A stretch of DNA of 64,000 nucleotides, from NCBI GenBank assembly GCA_030549775.1, contig CM060173.1:30818032-30882031 (forward strand), in the 5' to 3' direction. This DNA is from Tamarix chinensis (taxonomy: Eukaryota; Streptophyta; Magnoliopsida; Caryophyllales; Tamaricaceae). The position numbers were made by a program, and so were the translations under genes. The first letter of the stretch is position 1. Each line of letters starts with the position of its first letter. Below are positions 23,225 to 36,409 of this stretch, one piece after another. The notes beneath the pieces are model-generated. The model had not been told where the DNA came from and ran no database searches. It saw only the letters and a program-made list of their open reading frames with translations.

Positions 23225-23511
23225 ATTTTCTACTAATATTAATACTATTATACTTATTATTATTATTATTATTACTTTTATTATTATTACTATTATTATT
23301 ATTATTATCATTATTATCATTATTATTATCTCTATCATTAATGTTATTATGCTCTTACTAATACTATCATCCCTTCGAACCTTAACTTCTATTATACTTA
23401 ACATTAGTAATGTTATTATTATTATTAGTATTATCATCATCATCATCATTATTATTATTATTATTATTATTATCATTATTAATATTATTATTACTTAACC
23501 TAACCTTACTG

Positions 23512-23549
<38 letters not shown>

Positions 23550-23556
23550 GTTGTTG

Positions 23557-23591
<35 letters not shown>

Positions 23592-23604
23592 GTTGTTGTT
23601 GTTG

Positions 23605-23673
<69 letters not shown>

Positions 23674-23690
23674 TTGACACCTTTATCACT
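23225..23690 (+). repeat. TTA/TTG microsatellite tract of LTR B
   Basis: Runs of TTA/ATT, with inserted TTG blocks at about 23549-23562 and 23591-23609, reach about 25 units. The tract sits downstream of the TATA box and C-rich leader, as in M, D, H1 and (reversed) E. Confidence 0.9.
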
Positions 23691-24371
23691 ATTGCTAATA
23701 GTAACACTACTTTTATTATTATCTATGTTATTTAACTCAAAGTGGTGAATATCATGCTATTGTTAAATAAGAAAAGTGCTTGAACCTTATTATCTCACCA
23801 CTTAACAATATCTCTAATGCCTTTAACCCTAACCTCGTTACTATGGTATCATTATTAGCTATTACTATTATTTCTACTACCACTACTCTAGTATTGTAAC
23901 CAAAAACATTTGAACCCTTATGTCATTCAAGAATATACAACTATGGTCATTATCACCTTTAGGAACAATCTACTTGTAGTGTTGCGAGTTTGTATTATTA
24001 TTATTTCAACCCTAACACTATTATTAGACTTAGCCTTAAAAACGCTAGGGTTTCTATCACTATAAACATTAGTGTCACTATTATTAGTTTCATTATTATT
24101 ATTATCACTATTTTTCTATAGTTAGCATGAACATTATTACTATAAGAATAGAGCTAACGGGTCTAATAATATAAGTGTAACAATAAGTATCAAAAATAAA
24201 TATATTTTGACTAGTAATATTTAGTATACTATTTTTAAGATAAAAACCCTAGTTTTCATATAATACTCGCTTTAATAACAATATTCCTAATCTTAGACTA
24301 AAATAAGGGATGACGGTACTTTTGAGGGAAACTAATACTTAGTATTTTCCCTTTTATAGGTGAATCTAACC

Positions 24372-24432
24372 AAAACCCTAAGGAGTTGTAGGAGCGTGCT
24401 CCAAGCCCGGCGTCGCTTTAGGTAAGGACGTA
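24372..24432 (+). promoter_or_regulatory. GGAGCGTGCTCC module with splice-donor-like AG|GTAAG, LTR B
   Basis: The order is AACCCTAAGGAG, then GGAGCGTGCTCC (24391-24402; stem GGAGC/GCTCC), then CGTCGCTTTAG|GTAAGG with GT at 24422-24423. The same order is kept in H1 (28283-28345), D (31608-31665), M (59645-59705) and E (55347-55395, minus). A donor role is inference. Confidence 0.65.
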
Positions 24433-24799
24433 ACTAAGGCCTTTTGTGTGTCTATATGTATTATGTGTTTCGCATGCTACGTACCCTACGTTTATCATTA
24501 TCAATTATGTTGTGTGTGCATGACATGGAGATGAAGTATGTGTGGTATGTTTACATGGCATGTGTATTATGTTTATGTGATGATATGTGTCGTAATCCTG
24601 TAAGACATGCATGTGCGGGAGTTGATGTGTTTTGTATGGGAGAAAGGATTAAAAAGGAGGATGGGGAAGGAGATTGACCAAGGGAGGTGAGTTGATCTAA
24701 TTATTTTAATGAATCATGAGTGGAAGAATAAAATGAGAATTCTAGGGTTCGTGTGGGAAAATCTGATTTATGATTTTTATGGTTTTGCGTGGGAGAGTT

Positions 24800-25320
24800 T
24801 AATTTATGGTTGTGTGGTGGTATTAGGGTTTGTATGGTGGTATTAATGTTTGCATGGTGGTATTATGGTTGGTGTGGTGGTATTAGGGTTTGCATGGTGG
24901 TATTAGGGTTTGTATGGTGGTATTAATGATTGCATGGTGGTATTAATGGCTTACAGTGGTATTAGGGTTTGCATGGTGGTATTAATGATTGCATGGTGGT
25001 ATTAATGGTTTATGGTGGTATTAGGGTTCGCATGGTGGTATTAGGGTTTGTATGGTGGTATTAATGATTGCATGGTGGTATTAATGGCTTACGGTGGTAT
25101 TAGGGTTTGCATGGTGGTGATATGGTTTGTATGGTGGTATTAGGGTTCACATGGTGGTATTAGGGTTTGTATGGTGGTATTAATGATTGCATGGTGGTAT
25201 TAATGGCTTATGGTGGTATTAGGGTTTGCATGGTGGTGTTATGGTTTGTATGGTGGTATTAATGTTGTATGGTGGTATTAGGGTTTGCATGGTGGAGTTA
25301 GGGTTTCGCATGGGAGTTAA
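24800..25320 (+). repeat. GTGGTATTA minisatellite with higher-order pattern, LTR B
   Basis: About 25 copies of a 19-20 bp unit such as TATTAGGGTTTGCATGGTGG. Variants TATTAATGATTGCATGGTGG and TATTAATGGCTTAnGGTGG follow each other in a fixed order, so groups of five or six units repeat as a block. The G-rich strand is the LTR sense strand. Confidence 0.85.
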
Positions 25321-25869
25321 TGAACGTATGGAATTTAGGGATTGTGTGAAAAGTTCAAGAGGTTGCATGGGATGTGTAACGTTTGCGTGGGAGCAAAATT
25401 TACGTATGAAAGGCTGATTTGGGATGTAAGGAAGGTAATGCAAGTATAATTTGGGTGTTTAACTGTTTGGACGGAGAATAGTACATGGAGTATTATAAGG
25501 GTATGGAGGAGACAGAATTAGGGTTTGGAGTGATTAACTCCGGGTCATTGTGATTAAATAAGGTTGGAGTAGCTAGTTGTGGATTGTTGTGGTTAATTAA
25601 GGTTTGGAATGGCTAATGATGGTTGTTATGGTAAAACAGGGTTTGGAGTGGTTAACCACGGTTTGGTGTGGACAATTAGGGTTGGTTATGGCCGCTTAGA
25701 GTTGTTGGGTGTTATCATGTGTATTTATTGATTAAAGTGTAGTTATGATTGTGGAATTTTATTATTTGGGATGTGTGAAGTATAAAGAGAATGATTCATA
25801 CATGTCAAGGGTGAAAATCTTTTGAATAAGATATGTTAAGACACAAACCACTTACAGAGAAAGATGTTG

Positions 25870-26215
25870 AGCCGGACCCAGACCGGTCCACCGGCAAATA
25901 ATAGTGGCAGGGTATGTTACCCTCGTGACCGGTCCACCAGCTATAATAGTGGCAGGGCATGGCCCTCGTGACCGTTCCACCGGCTATAATAGTGGGGGAT
26001 TCCGTGCTCAACAAACTAATCAGAATAATGATAAGACATGGGAAAGATACAAACATTTACTTTGGAACACCTTGTGAGTCGGAGCCAGACTGGTCCACCG
26101 GTAAATAATAGTGGAAAGGTATGTTACCCTCGTGACCGGTCCACCGGCTATAATAGTGGCAGGGCATGGCCCTCGTGACCGTTCCATCGGCTATAATAGT
26201 GGGATTCCCGCACTC
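25870..26215 (+). repeat. Two blocks of three hairpin modules, LTR B
   Basis: Each block has three copies of GACCGGTCCACCGG followed by nTAATAGTGG. Modules are separated by spacers that are themselves inverted repeats: AGGGTATGTTACCCT at 25909-25923 and AGGGCATGGCCCT at 25954-25966. The second block at 26088-26206 repeats the same two spacers. Blocks end in GGGATTCCC-like sequence. Confidence 0.85.
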
Positions 26216-26394
26216 ACATGGACTATTAAAGAATATGTGTGGAATGAATATATTATTAATGAGAATAAAGAATAAGTCACCAGAAAAGTATTCAGGCCTT
26301 ATCTTGCGGGTTATCGTATGTTGTCTATATGATCGTGTTATGTATGCTATGTGGTATAATTGTATGCTTGGCCTTAGCGCACCTGCGCCCTTAC

Positions 26395-26415
26395 TCAGTA
26401 TTGGAACCGTACTGA
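26395..26415 (+). other. TCAGTA...TACTGA hairpin of LTR B
   Basis: A 6-bp stem with a 9-nt loop lies in the position of the TCAGTACG-TAG-CGTACTGA hairpin of the other copies. The B loop is different and the GCTGCTCATTCCCACGAG block after it is lost. Confidence 0.6.
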
Positions 26416-26732
26416 TACTACCTTGATTGACTGGGTCCTGTGATGATCCACCAATGGTGGGGAGCAGACCTCCTATGCAAGTTTGATCGGTTACTAATTT
26501 GGGGTGGAAGGCTTGACTTGAGTGAGTAGGCGGTCTAGATATTGGTCCCTTGGGATTTGTTTTATTTAGCTATATTTTGTACTACGCTTCTTGTTTCGAA
26601 ACCGTACTCTTAAGTTGTATTCTTAAACGATATCCTAACTGTTGTTGACTCGTGTTTTCGTGAATGATCTATGTTAACTATGAACCTATATTTTGATGAT
26701 TCTTACTTAACAATTGCTTAGTTTAGCCTTAT

Positions 26733-26778
26733 CACTTAGTATCGGAACGGTAGGAGTAAACCGGTCTGGTACTAAGTG
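26733..26778 (+). other. 46-nt conserved hairpin of LTR B
   Basis: CACTTAGTATC and GGTACTAAGTG pair over 11 positions with one mismatch. The loop carries GGAACGGTAGGAG. It lies 100 bp before the LTR end. Confidence 0.75.
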
Positions 26779-26883
26779 TGGCGGTAATACCCCTAAGTTT
26801 ACGGTTTTAATTCTTTCGCTTCCGCTAAACCTTTTGATTTAAACGAAATTTTTCAGTAGTAAATTTGGGGGTGTTACGTATCA

Positions 26884-29359
<2,476 letters not shown>

Positions 29360-30405
29360 TGAAATGCCCCGAAAAATTCTAATCTTAAATATTATATTTA
29401 AATGAGGTTTTATCATAAAGATTAATTAAATAAATTATTTGATTAAAATAAAAGGAAATTTATTAGGGAAAATCAAGAATAAATTTATAAGTATTTTAAT
29501 TAGGAGGAATTTGGGTATTTTAGCTAATTAAAGATTTTAATTTGGGAATTAATTAAATAAATTATTTTATTTAAAATAAGAATGAGAAAATAGTTTTAAT
29601 TTAATAATAATTTTATAAATAATTGAATTGGAAGAAAATTTGGGTGTTTTGCTAATTAAAATGGAATTTATGGAAAATCTTTTAAAAATCCTAATTTAGC
29701 CTAAAAAGGGATTTAAATATTATTTTATTTAAATATTATTATTTTTAAATATCCTAAATATTCATATTAATTTAATTGGTCCTAACCTAATTATTTTTCT
29801 CCTTTCCTTTTTCCCTTTTTCTTTTTCTTTCTTCCTTTTTCCTTTTCTTTTTCTTTCTTTTTCTTCTTTTCCTTTTTCCTCTTCTTCTCGCCGAACTGGG
29901 CCAGCTCGCGGCCCAGTCTTCCTTTTCTTCTTCCTCTTCAGCCCAGCCCGCGCGACGTCCATCGTCCGACTCCGCCGCGCCGCGTTTTGGCTCCATTTAC
30001 ACCGAAACGCGTCGTCTCACTTAAACGCACCTTCGACCCGCGCCCGACCGCCCGGTTCTCCCTTTTTCTTTTCTTTTTCCCGGCCGACCGGACCGCCTCC
30101 CTTCCTTCTTCCTTCTTCCTCCTTCCTCCTCCGTCGCTGCGACGCAAGCTCCCGACCCATCAATGGCATCTCCGGTTATGGTGAATAATACCGGCCGTTT
30201 CTTGTCTCATTGTCTTCCTCTTAACTCCAGGAATAAATTGGCATAATTTTCGTGCGTTAACTCTCGCCCGTTTCTCCTCCCCAACCTCTCGAAACCCCGA
30301 AGCAAACCAAACGTCGGCCGATCAATTACCGCCACCGGCCACCCAAATTATTGCAATTAAAACTTCCATGTCGACCTCCAGCTCCTCATTATCCATTCCA
30401 AAATC

Positions 30406-30413
30406 TATAAATA
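30406..30413 (+). promoter_or_regulatory. TATA box of LTR D
   Basis: AATCTATAAATAGCC lies after the CCG-rich block and about 0.5 kb before the microsatellite zone. Confidence 0.65.
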
Positions 30414-31939
30414 GCCTTGTTATAGGAGTTTTTAGAGTTTTTCTTCCCCGAAAACCCTCGGCCCGAGCTGCCGCCACCCCAACTTCAGACGCCTTTTCCG
30501 ATGCCGTCAGCCAACCTCAGCGCCATCGAATCATTTCATTTTCTTCCCTGAAATTTTATCTAGCTAACTAAACTATTTTCATCTCTCGATTCTTCTTGTA
30601 CGAGCCTAAATAATCATGCAAAGTTAGATGCTCGTTTCGCCGGAATTTTGACCCTGAAGCCTTAAACCGCCTTCCACCGCCGTGCGCCGCCACCTTTGGC
30701 TGCACCACCACCATCATTTTGTCCCTCTCCTCCTGGGCAACAATAAACACCTCTTATATCACCTCAATTCTCCCTATCTTTTTCCCAACATCCATCTTTC
30801 TCTTTGTTCTTCTATTTTTCCGGCCGCCGCCGTGAACCACCGTCGGTGCCGCCTATCCCCACCAGCTTAAGGTTGAACCCTAGACCCTCTCAACCATTTT
30901 CCATATTATTATAAGCCTTGATTTAATTTATTTCAATTATTTGCATATAAATACCATTATTATTATTCTTAATATTTATATTCTTAATATGTTTTATTAT
31001 TATTTGATGATAAATTTATGCTGAATTGTACTTGCAGGGTGGAGAGTGGTAATAAAACAATTTTATTGTTAGTTTCGAAATTTAAGTTATTAATTGAATT
31101 ATTATAGGATTATTATCATTCTTCTTCTTATTATTATTATTAATATTATAATTATTAGAATAAGTATTATTAACGTTTTATTATTTATTCTGAAAAATCT
31201 TAGGCCCTAACTTTGTATTAACATTTACACTTATTTATTTGAGTATTATTATTTCTACTGTTCTTATAACCATTGATAATAATATTATCATTATCTTTAT
31301 TATTTCAATATTATTATATATGTTATTAATTTTATTATTAATATTAAATAAATGGTAAGTCATTAGTTATTTGAAAACTTATATGTTATTGTTATTGTTA
31401 TTATGGTTGTTATTATTATTATTATTATTGTTATTTTTATTTAGATTCTCATTGAAAGTATTTTTATTAATTTTGATATTAGTATATTAGTATCATTATT
31501 ATTATTAGGGTAAAGTCTTGAATCCTATATTACCAAGGTTTATAATATCTCTATTATTTTTATGTCTTTAGCAAAGTTAGAATTTTGTTAAGGTTAGTAT
31601 TTGGTCAAAGCCCTAAGGAGGCGTAGGAACGTGCTCCAAGACCGGTGTCGTTTCAGGTAAGGGGTGCTAAGGCCTTTTATGTGCTAATGCGCATTGTGTG
31701 CCTCGTATGCTATGCATTCTATGTTTATGATTATTAATTATGCCGTATATGATATGACATGGAGTGAAGTATGTTTTCGTATGGCATGTGTATTATTTGT
31801 GTATGACCCTGTAAGACATGCAAGTGAGGATGTTGATATGATTTTATGTGGGAGAAAGGATGAAAAAAGGAGGATGCAGAAAGAAGTTGATTAAGGGATG
31901 TGAGTTGACCTAAGTATTCCATTGATTCATGAGTAAAGG

Positions 31940-32620
31940 AATAAAATGGAGAATTTTAGGGTTTTGTGTGTGAGAATCTGATTTATGATTTTTGAGGTTT
32001 TGTATGGAGAATATAATTTATGGTTTTATATGGGGAAGTTTAATTTATGGTTTTGTGGGAGACAATATAATTTATGATGTTATATGGGAGAATTGAATTT
32101 ATGGTTTGTTAGTGAGAATCTAATTTAAAACGTTATTTGGGGAGAATGTAATTTATGACATTATATGGGAGAACCTAATTTATGATTTGATTGGAAGATT
32201 CTAATTTATGATTTTATGTGGGAGAATCTAACTTATAGTCTTGTATGGGAGAATATAATTTGTGGTTATGAAAGGGGAGAATCTAATCAATTGTATTATG
32301 TGGAAAAATCTTTGGGTTTTATATGATTTGAATCTTTGTGTTGGTATAGATTGAATTTATGGTTTTGTGTGAATGAATCTTTGGGTTGTATATGGTTTGA
32401 ATCTAGGGTTTGGTATGAATGAATCTTTGGGTTATGTGGATTGAATTTTGGGTTTTGTAGGATGAGATTTTGGGTTTTACATAATGGTTAATGTTTGCAT
32501 GGTTGAAATTAGGGTTTCACATGGAATTTTAGGGTTTGCATGAAAAAGGTTCGAAGGTTTTTATGGGGAGATTAATGTCTGCATGGGTATGAAATTTACG
32601 TGTGGAAAGTTAATTTGGGA
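31940..32620 (+). repeat. Minisatellite of LTR D (GGGAGAATCTAATTTATGG type)
   Basis: About 25 diverged copies of a 24-30 bp unit, first TTTATGGTTTTATATGGGAG-like, later TGAATCTAGGGTTTTGTATG-like. The same two-part pattern is seen in H1 at 28720-29340. Confidence 0.75.
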
Positions 32621-33205
32621 TGTAAGGAAGGTAATGTAAGTGTTGTTTGGGTGTTTGAGCACTTGGGATGAAAAATAACACGTGGAGCAAATTAAGGGTA
32701 CGGAGGAGATTGAATTAGGGTTTGGAATTATTAATTGTGGTTTGTTGTGGTTAATTAAGGTTTGGAATGGCTAATTATGGTTTTTATGGTTAAATAAGGT
32801 TTGGAGTGGTTAATTATGGTTTGTGGTGGTTGATTAGGGTTTGATGTGGTTGCTTAAGGTTTTTGTTGTAGCATGTGTTTTTGGTGATTAAGGTGTAATT
32901 ATGAGAATGGAATCGATGATTTGTGATGTGTGGAGTGTTAAAATGATTTGGGTGATGTGAGGTGGAGTAAGAGGGGATGTTAAGGCCTAAATTAGGGTTT
33001 CGGGATAAAACCCTAGAGTGAGATGTGAAGTAGAATTGGAGGATAAGTGTAAAGGGAGCGATCCATGCATGTTTAGGGTTTGGTGGTAGCACGTGTGTAA
33101 TTGGTGAATAAAGTATGATGATGAATATGGAATTTATGATTTATGATTCGTGCTTGTGCATGGTGAAAGCCTTTGAATAAGATACTTAATACATTAATCA
33201 CGTAA

Positions 33206-34150
33206 AGTGGAAGATGTTGAGACGGGCCCAGACCGATCCACCGGCATAATAGTGGCAGGGAATATTTTCCTCGCGACCGATCCACCGGCTAAAATAGTGG
33301 CAGGGCATGTACCCTCGCGACCGATCCACCGGCTATAATAGTGGGGGATCCCAAGCTCAACAAAACAAAACGTATGTGTTGAAAGATATGGGAAGACACT
33401 AATCACTTAAAGTGGAACACTGTACGAGAAGGGGCCAGACCGATCCACCGGCTATAATAGTGGCAGGGTATGTTACCCTTGCGACCGATCCACCGGCTAA
33501 AATAGTGGCAGGGAACATTTCCCTCGCGACCGATCCACCGGCAAAAATAGTGGGGTTCCCGTAATCGTATGGACTTGAATAAAAGTATGGTGTGACATGA
33601 TTCCTGATAAGAGATAAACTAAGTAATTGAATCGGATTATATACATATGGGCCTTTATACTTTTACTTGGATGATCACATGAATTATGTTATCATGTTTA
33701 TCATATTTTAGAGGGAGTGATTTATACATGTCTAGGGTGAAAGCTTCTGAATAAGATATTTAAGACATTAATCATTTAAAGTGAAAGATTATTAGTTGTG
33801 TCCAGCCGATCCACTGATTAGGAATAGTGGTTAGGGCTCTTACCCTATAAGTGATCGATCCACCGGCCAATAATAGTATTATGGACCTGATGTCCCGCAA
33901 GTGACTGGCCCACCGACAATAATAGTGGGGGATCCCGAGCTTAATAAATACAAACCAGAGTTTTACTAAGGCACTTATAAGATACTAAGTGGAACACTAT
34001 GTGAGCAGGAACCGAACCAATCCACCGTTAAGGAATAGTGGTTAGGGTTTTACACTATAAGTGACCGATCCACCGACAAACAATAGTAGTGAGGACATGA
34101 TGTCCCACAACTGACCAGCCCACCTGCTACAATAGTGGGAGGTTCCCGTA
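33206..34150 (+). repeat. Four blocks of hairpin modules in LTR D
   Basis: Blocks 1 and 2 (33220-33345, 33430-33555) are well kept, with GACCGATCCACCGG, nATAATAGTGG and spacers AGGGTATGTTACCCT and AGGGAACATTTCCCT. Blocks 3 and 4 (33795-33930, 34010-34145) are decayed and have longer spacers such as GGACCTGATGTCC. About 600 bp of surrounding sequence is duplicated with them (33045-33700 against 33710-34290). Confidence 0.8.
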
Positions 34151-34357
34151 CTCACATGGATTTGATAAAAAGTATGATGTGAATCAATTTCCGATAAGAG
34201 ATTAATTAAATAATTAATCCTGATTATATTTGGGCTTTATGTATCTACCTGAATGATTGTTCGATATTACGTTATCATGTTGGACTATATGCTTCTTTAT
34301 TTCTTCTGCATTATTTATGTGATTTTATGAGTTGGCCTTAGTGCACGGTTACCTTAC

Positions 34358-34376
34358 TCAGTACGTAGCGTACTAA
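34358..34376 (+). other. TCAGTACG-TAG-CGTACTAA hairpin of LTR D
   Basis: The stem is TCAGTACG/CGTACTAA, with one mismatch at the next-to-last base, and the loop is TAG. It is followed by CACCCtttcatGGGTG (5-bp stem) and GCTGCTCATTCCCACGAGTAG. A splice-acceptor-like TTTGTGCAG ends at 34436. Confidence 0.7.
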
Positions 34377-35121
34377 TCACCCTTTCATGGGTGCTGCTCA
34401 TTCCCACGAGTAGTAGGCCCTTCTGACTTTGTGCAGGTGGGCGAGACATTCGGCAGGGCTAAGTGTTGAGCTTATGGTTGGCTCAAAGTTCGAGAGTGTC
34501 ATGGTCGAATTCACTCTTATTGTTATTTTACCTTCATTTGCTATTCCTTTTGTATCAGATTTACCCTTCTATGATTTGTTATCATAGTGAGTATTTTAAA
34601 TGAACATTTTATCGGTTGTAAGCTTATTTCTCTTTTGGATATGAATTACAATACTTTACGCGTACTCTGATCTTTGGTGTTATGATCTTTCAAGATCTTT
34701 TATGAACTCTTGGTCTGAGTTTAATGACAATCTTTTCTTAGCCTTAGCACTTGGTACTAAAATGGTCGGAGAGAACCGGTTTGATACTAATTATGGCGGT
34801 AACATCTCCAGAATTTACAGGTTTTAATTTAAGTATTTCTATTTAAAAAAAATTGGTAAATTTTGGGGTGTTACAGTTTAAGTTAGGATTAGATAAATTT
34901 TGGATTAGCTAAAATAGGTAGGATTAGTGATCAAATTTACCGAAATTAAGATCGGATCACGAAATATAGTTTATTCGGGTCAAAGATTTGGATAAGGTTA
35001 AGATTTTGGGATTAAGAAATTTTGGTTAAGGATAAAATAAGATTTTCTCAATATTAGGATCTAATTAAGGTATTAATGATACGAGATTAGGTTAAGCAAG
35101 ATTTTAGGGTATTACAATAAC

Positions 35122-35458
35122 AGACTATGGCTTTGGGGTCATACCCTAACTTGGTTTCTACTATTATAGCCCCGTATTCTTAGCTTATCGTTCTCCCAGT
35201 AATTGAATTTGTCAAGGACCATCAAGGTCCTTTGTTGTAAATGATCTTTTAAATATTATGTAACTTGATTTTATGCACTCTACTATAAATTGGTTGGTTT
35301 GGTTTTAGCCTTATATCTAATATGGGATGGGCGGTTGACGTCTATCTTGTGATAGGTGCGATGGTAGCACCCCATTTTTCCTAGGTGTGTTTTGTACTTT
35401 CTACTTCTACACTATTTTAAAATAAAAATTTTCAGCAGCAAAAAATAGGGGTGTTACA
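35122..35458 (+). mobile_element. LTR I, right part with 3' end
   Basis: This continues LTR I after LTR II. It contains GGTTTTAGCCTTATATC, GATGGTAGCACCCC and the end AATAGGGGTGTTACA at 35458. The block around GGTAGCACCCC matches the arms of element III. Confidence 0.7.
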
Positions 35459-35822
35459 AATATGGTAAGAGATCATACTGCATATTGTGGTCATACAATA
35501 ACTTGCTATGCGGCATGCTTAGAAAATGTATAACAAATGATTGTGTTTATCATAAATAACATAACACAATATGTCAGACACACACAACCACTCAATTATA
35601 TATGAAAGAGAACAAGGCCATTAATATAATTTCAACAATGTCATTATCCAAGAAGAAGATGAATATAGGACTGCTACTCTTGTCATACATTAGGGCATGT
35701 CAATGAGGACATACACTCAATTTTAGGTATGTAATACCCTTCACACATCAATAATCTTTAAACCATTATATATGTCCATGATCGGGACAAGTTTAGGACT
35801 ATTACTCTCACCACCATATGCT
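35459..35822 (-). mobile_element. LTR J (outermost layer), first visible part
   Basis: AT-rich non-coding DNA between the end of LTR I and the start of LTR K. It joins to 50538 once K and one copy of ATGCT are removed. I assign it to J by this continuity and find no gene in it. Confidence 0.55.
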
Positions 35823-36383
35823 TGCAACACCCCAAAATTTCATAACCATTATTTTTAGGCTTTTAAACCTTAGCTTAATTACTTTTGTTAACCTTTGATC
35901 TATAACACAAATAAATTATTAAATAAAGTTATCATAATTATTTTTATCTTTCTCCTTTATTATTAAATCCACCTTAGTTAATTTTTTCATATTTATTTTT
36001 TTTATCTGGGTACCCTAGCTCTCGATGATTGATAAATTAATTTTCCCTTAATTCATTAGTCCTAAATTTAAACCTAATTCAAATCATAACCCCTAAATAT
36101 CTTTTCTTTTCCCTTTTTTCTTTCTCCTTTTCCCCTTTTATTTTTTTTTGTTTTCCTTTTCCTCCTCCCCTGTACCGATTGACATACATTACCCCTTTCC
36201 TCTTCAGACCATGCACTTCCTTCTCACATGGCTTCTTCCTCTTCCTTTCCCGACACCTAACCTCTGCACTCTACCCTACACCTACCTCCCTATTGTTCCT
36301 ACTCCCATGCTAAACATGCCTCCCCCGCCTTGCATCTACATGCCCACCCTCTCTATCAAGCCATTCACCCCTAATCTAGCTGC

Positions 36384-36409
36384 ATATATATATATATATA
36401 TATATATAC
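36384..36409 (+). repeat. (TA)n tract at the promoter of LTR K
   Basis: About 13 TA units followed by CTCCACTACTCC. The same layout (TATATATACT, then CTCC or CTTCCC) is seen in L at 51154 and, reversed, in II at 14607-14622. The repeat probably contains or replaces the TATA box. Confidence 0.75.

Larger units (their letters stand above)
21694..26878 (+). mobile_element. Solo LTR B (alpha group), plus strand, TSD TATCA
   Basis: B is 5185 bp. It starts TGAAATACCCCAAAA and ends GGGGGTGTTACG (the expected final A is G), with TATCA at 21689-21693 and 26879-26883. It is the most complete and legible member of the family and contains every module: AT-rich start, CT-rich and CCG-rich promoter with TATAAATA at 22558, TTA microsatellites, GGAGCGTGCTCC with AG|GTAAG, minisatellite, two blocks of three hairpin modules, the TCAGTA...TACTGA hairpin and the 46-nt hairpin. 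There is no protein domain. The open frame of 295 codons at 22474-23361 codes a Pro/Ser/Thr-rich string that runs into poly-Leu from the TTA repeats; I reject it as a gene. Confidence 0.9.
29360..34875 (+). mobile_element. LTR D (alpha group), plus strand, inserted in H1
   Basis: D starts TGAAATGCCCCGAAAAATTC and ends ...TTTTGGGGTGTTACA. It holds the AT-rich start, CT-rich block (29790-29890), CCG-rich promoter, TATAAATA at 30406, TTA microsatellites (30950-31540), the AG|GTAAG module (31608-31665), minisatellite (31940-32620), four instead of two hairpin blocks (33206-34150), the TCAGTACG hairpin (34358-34376) and a degenerate 46-nt hairpin (34748-34792). The left flank is GAAGG, the right flank GTTTA: no duplication. 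The second pair of hairpin blocks and the end are more degenerate than the first, so the tail may belong to H1 after a deletion between the two tails. No coding domain is present. Confidence 0.75.

Noticed and set aside
22020..23361. Open frames of 180 and 295 codons in CCG-rich DNA
   Set aside because: This is the promoter and leader of LTR B. The predicted proteins are Pro/Ser/Thr-rich and end in poly-Leu from the TTA microsatellite. The TATA box at 22558 lies inside them, and LTRs M, D and E give similar but unrelated strings.
24800..25320. Regularly spaced repeats that could suggest a CRISPR array
   Set aside because: Units are contiguous and degenerate, with no unique spacers, in an LTR of a plant genome.
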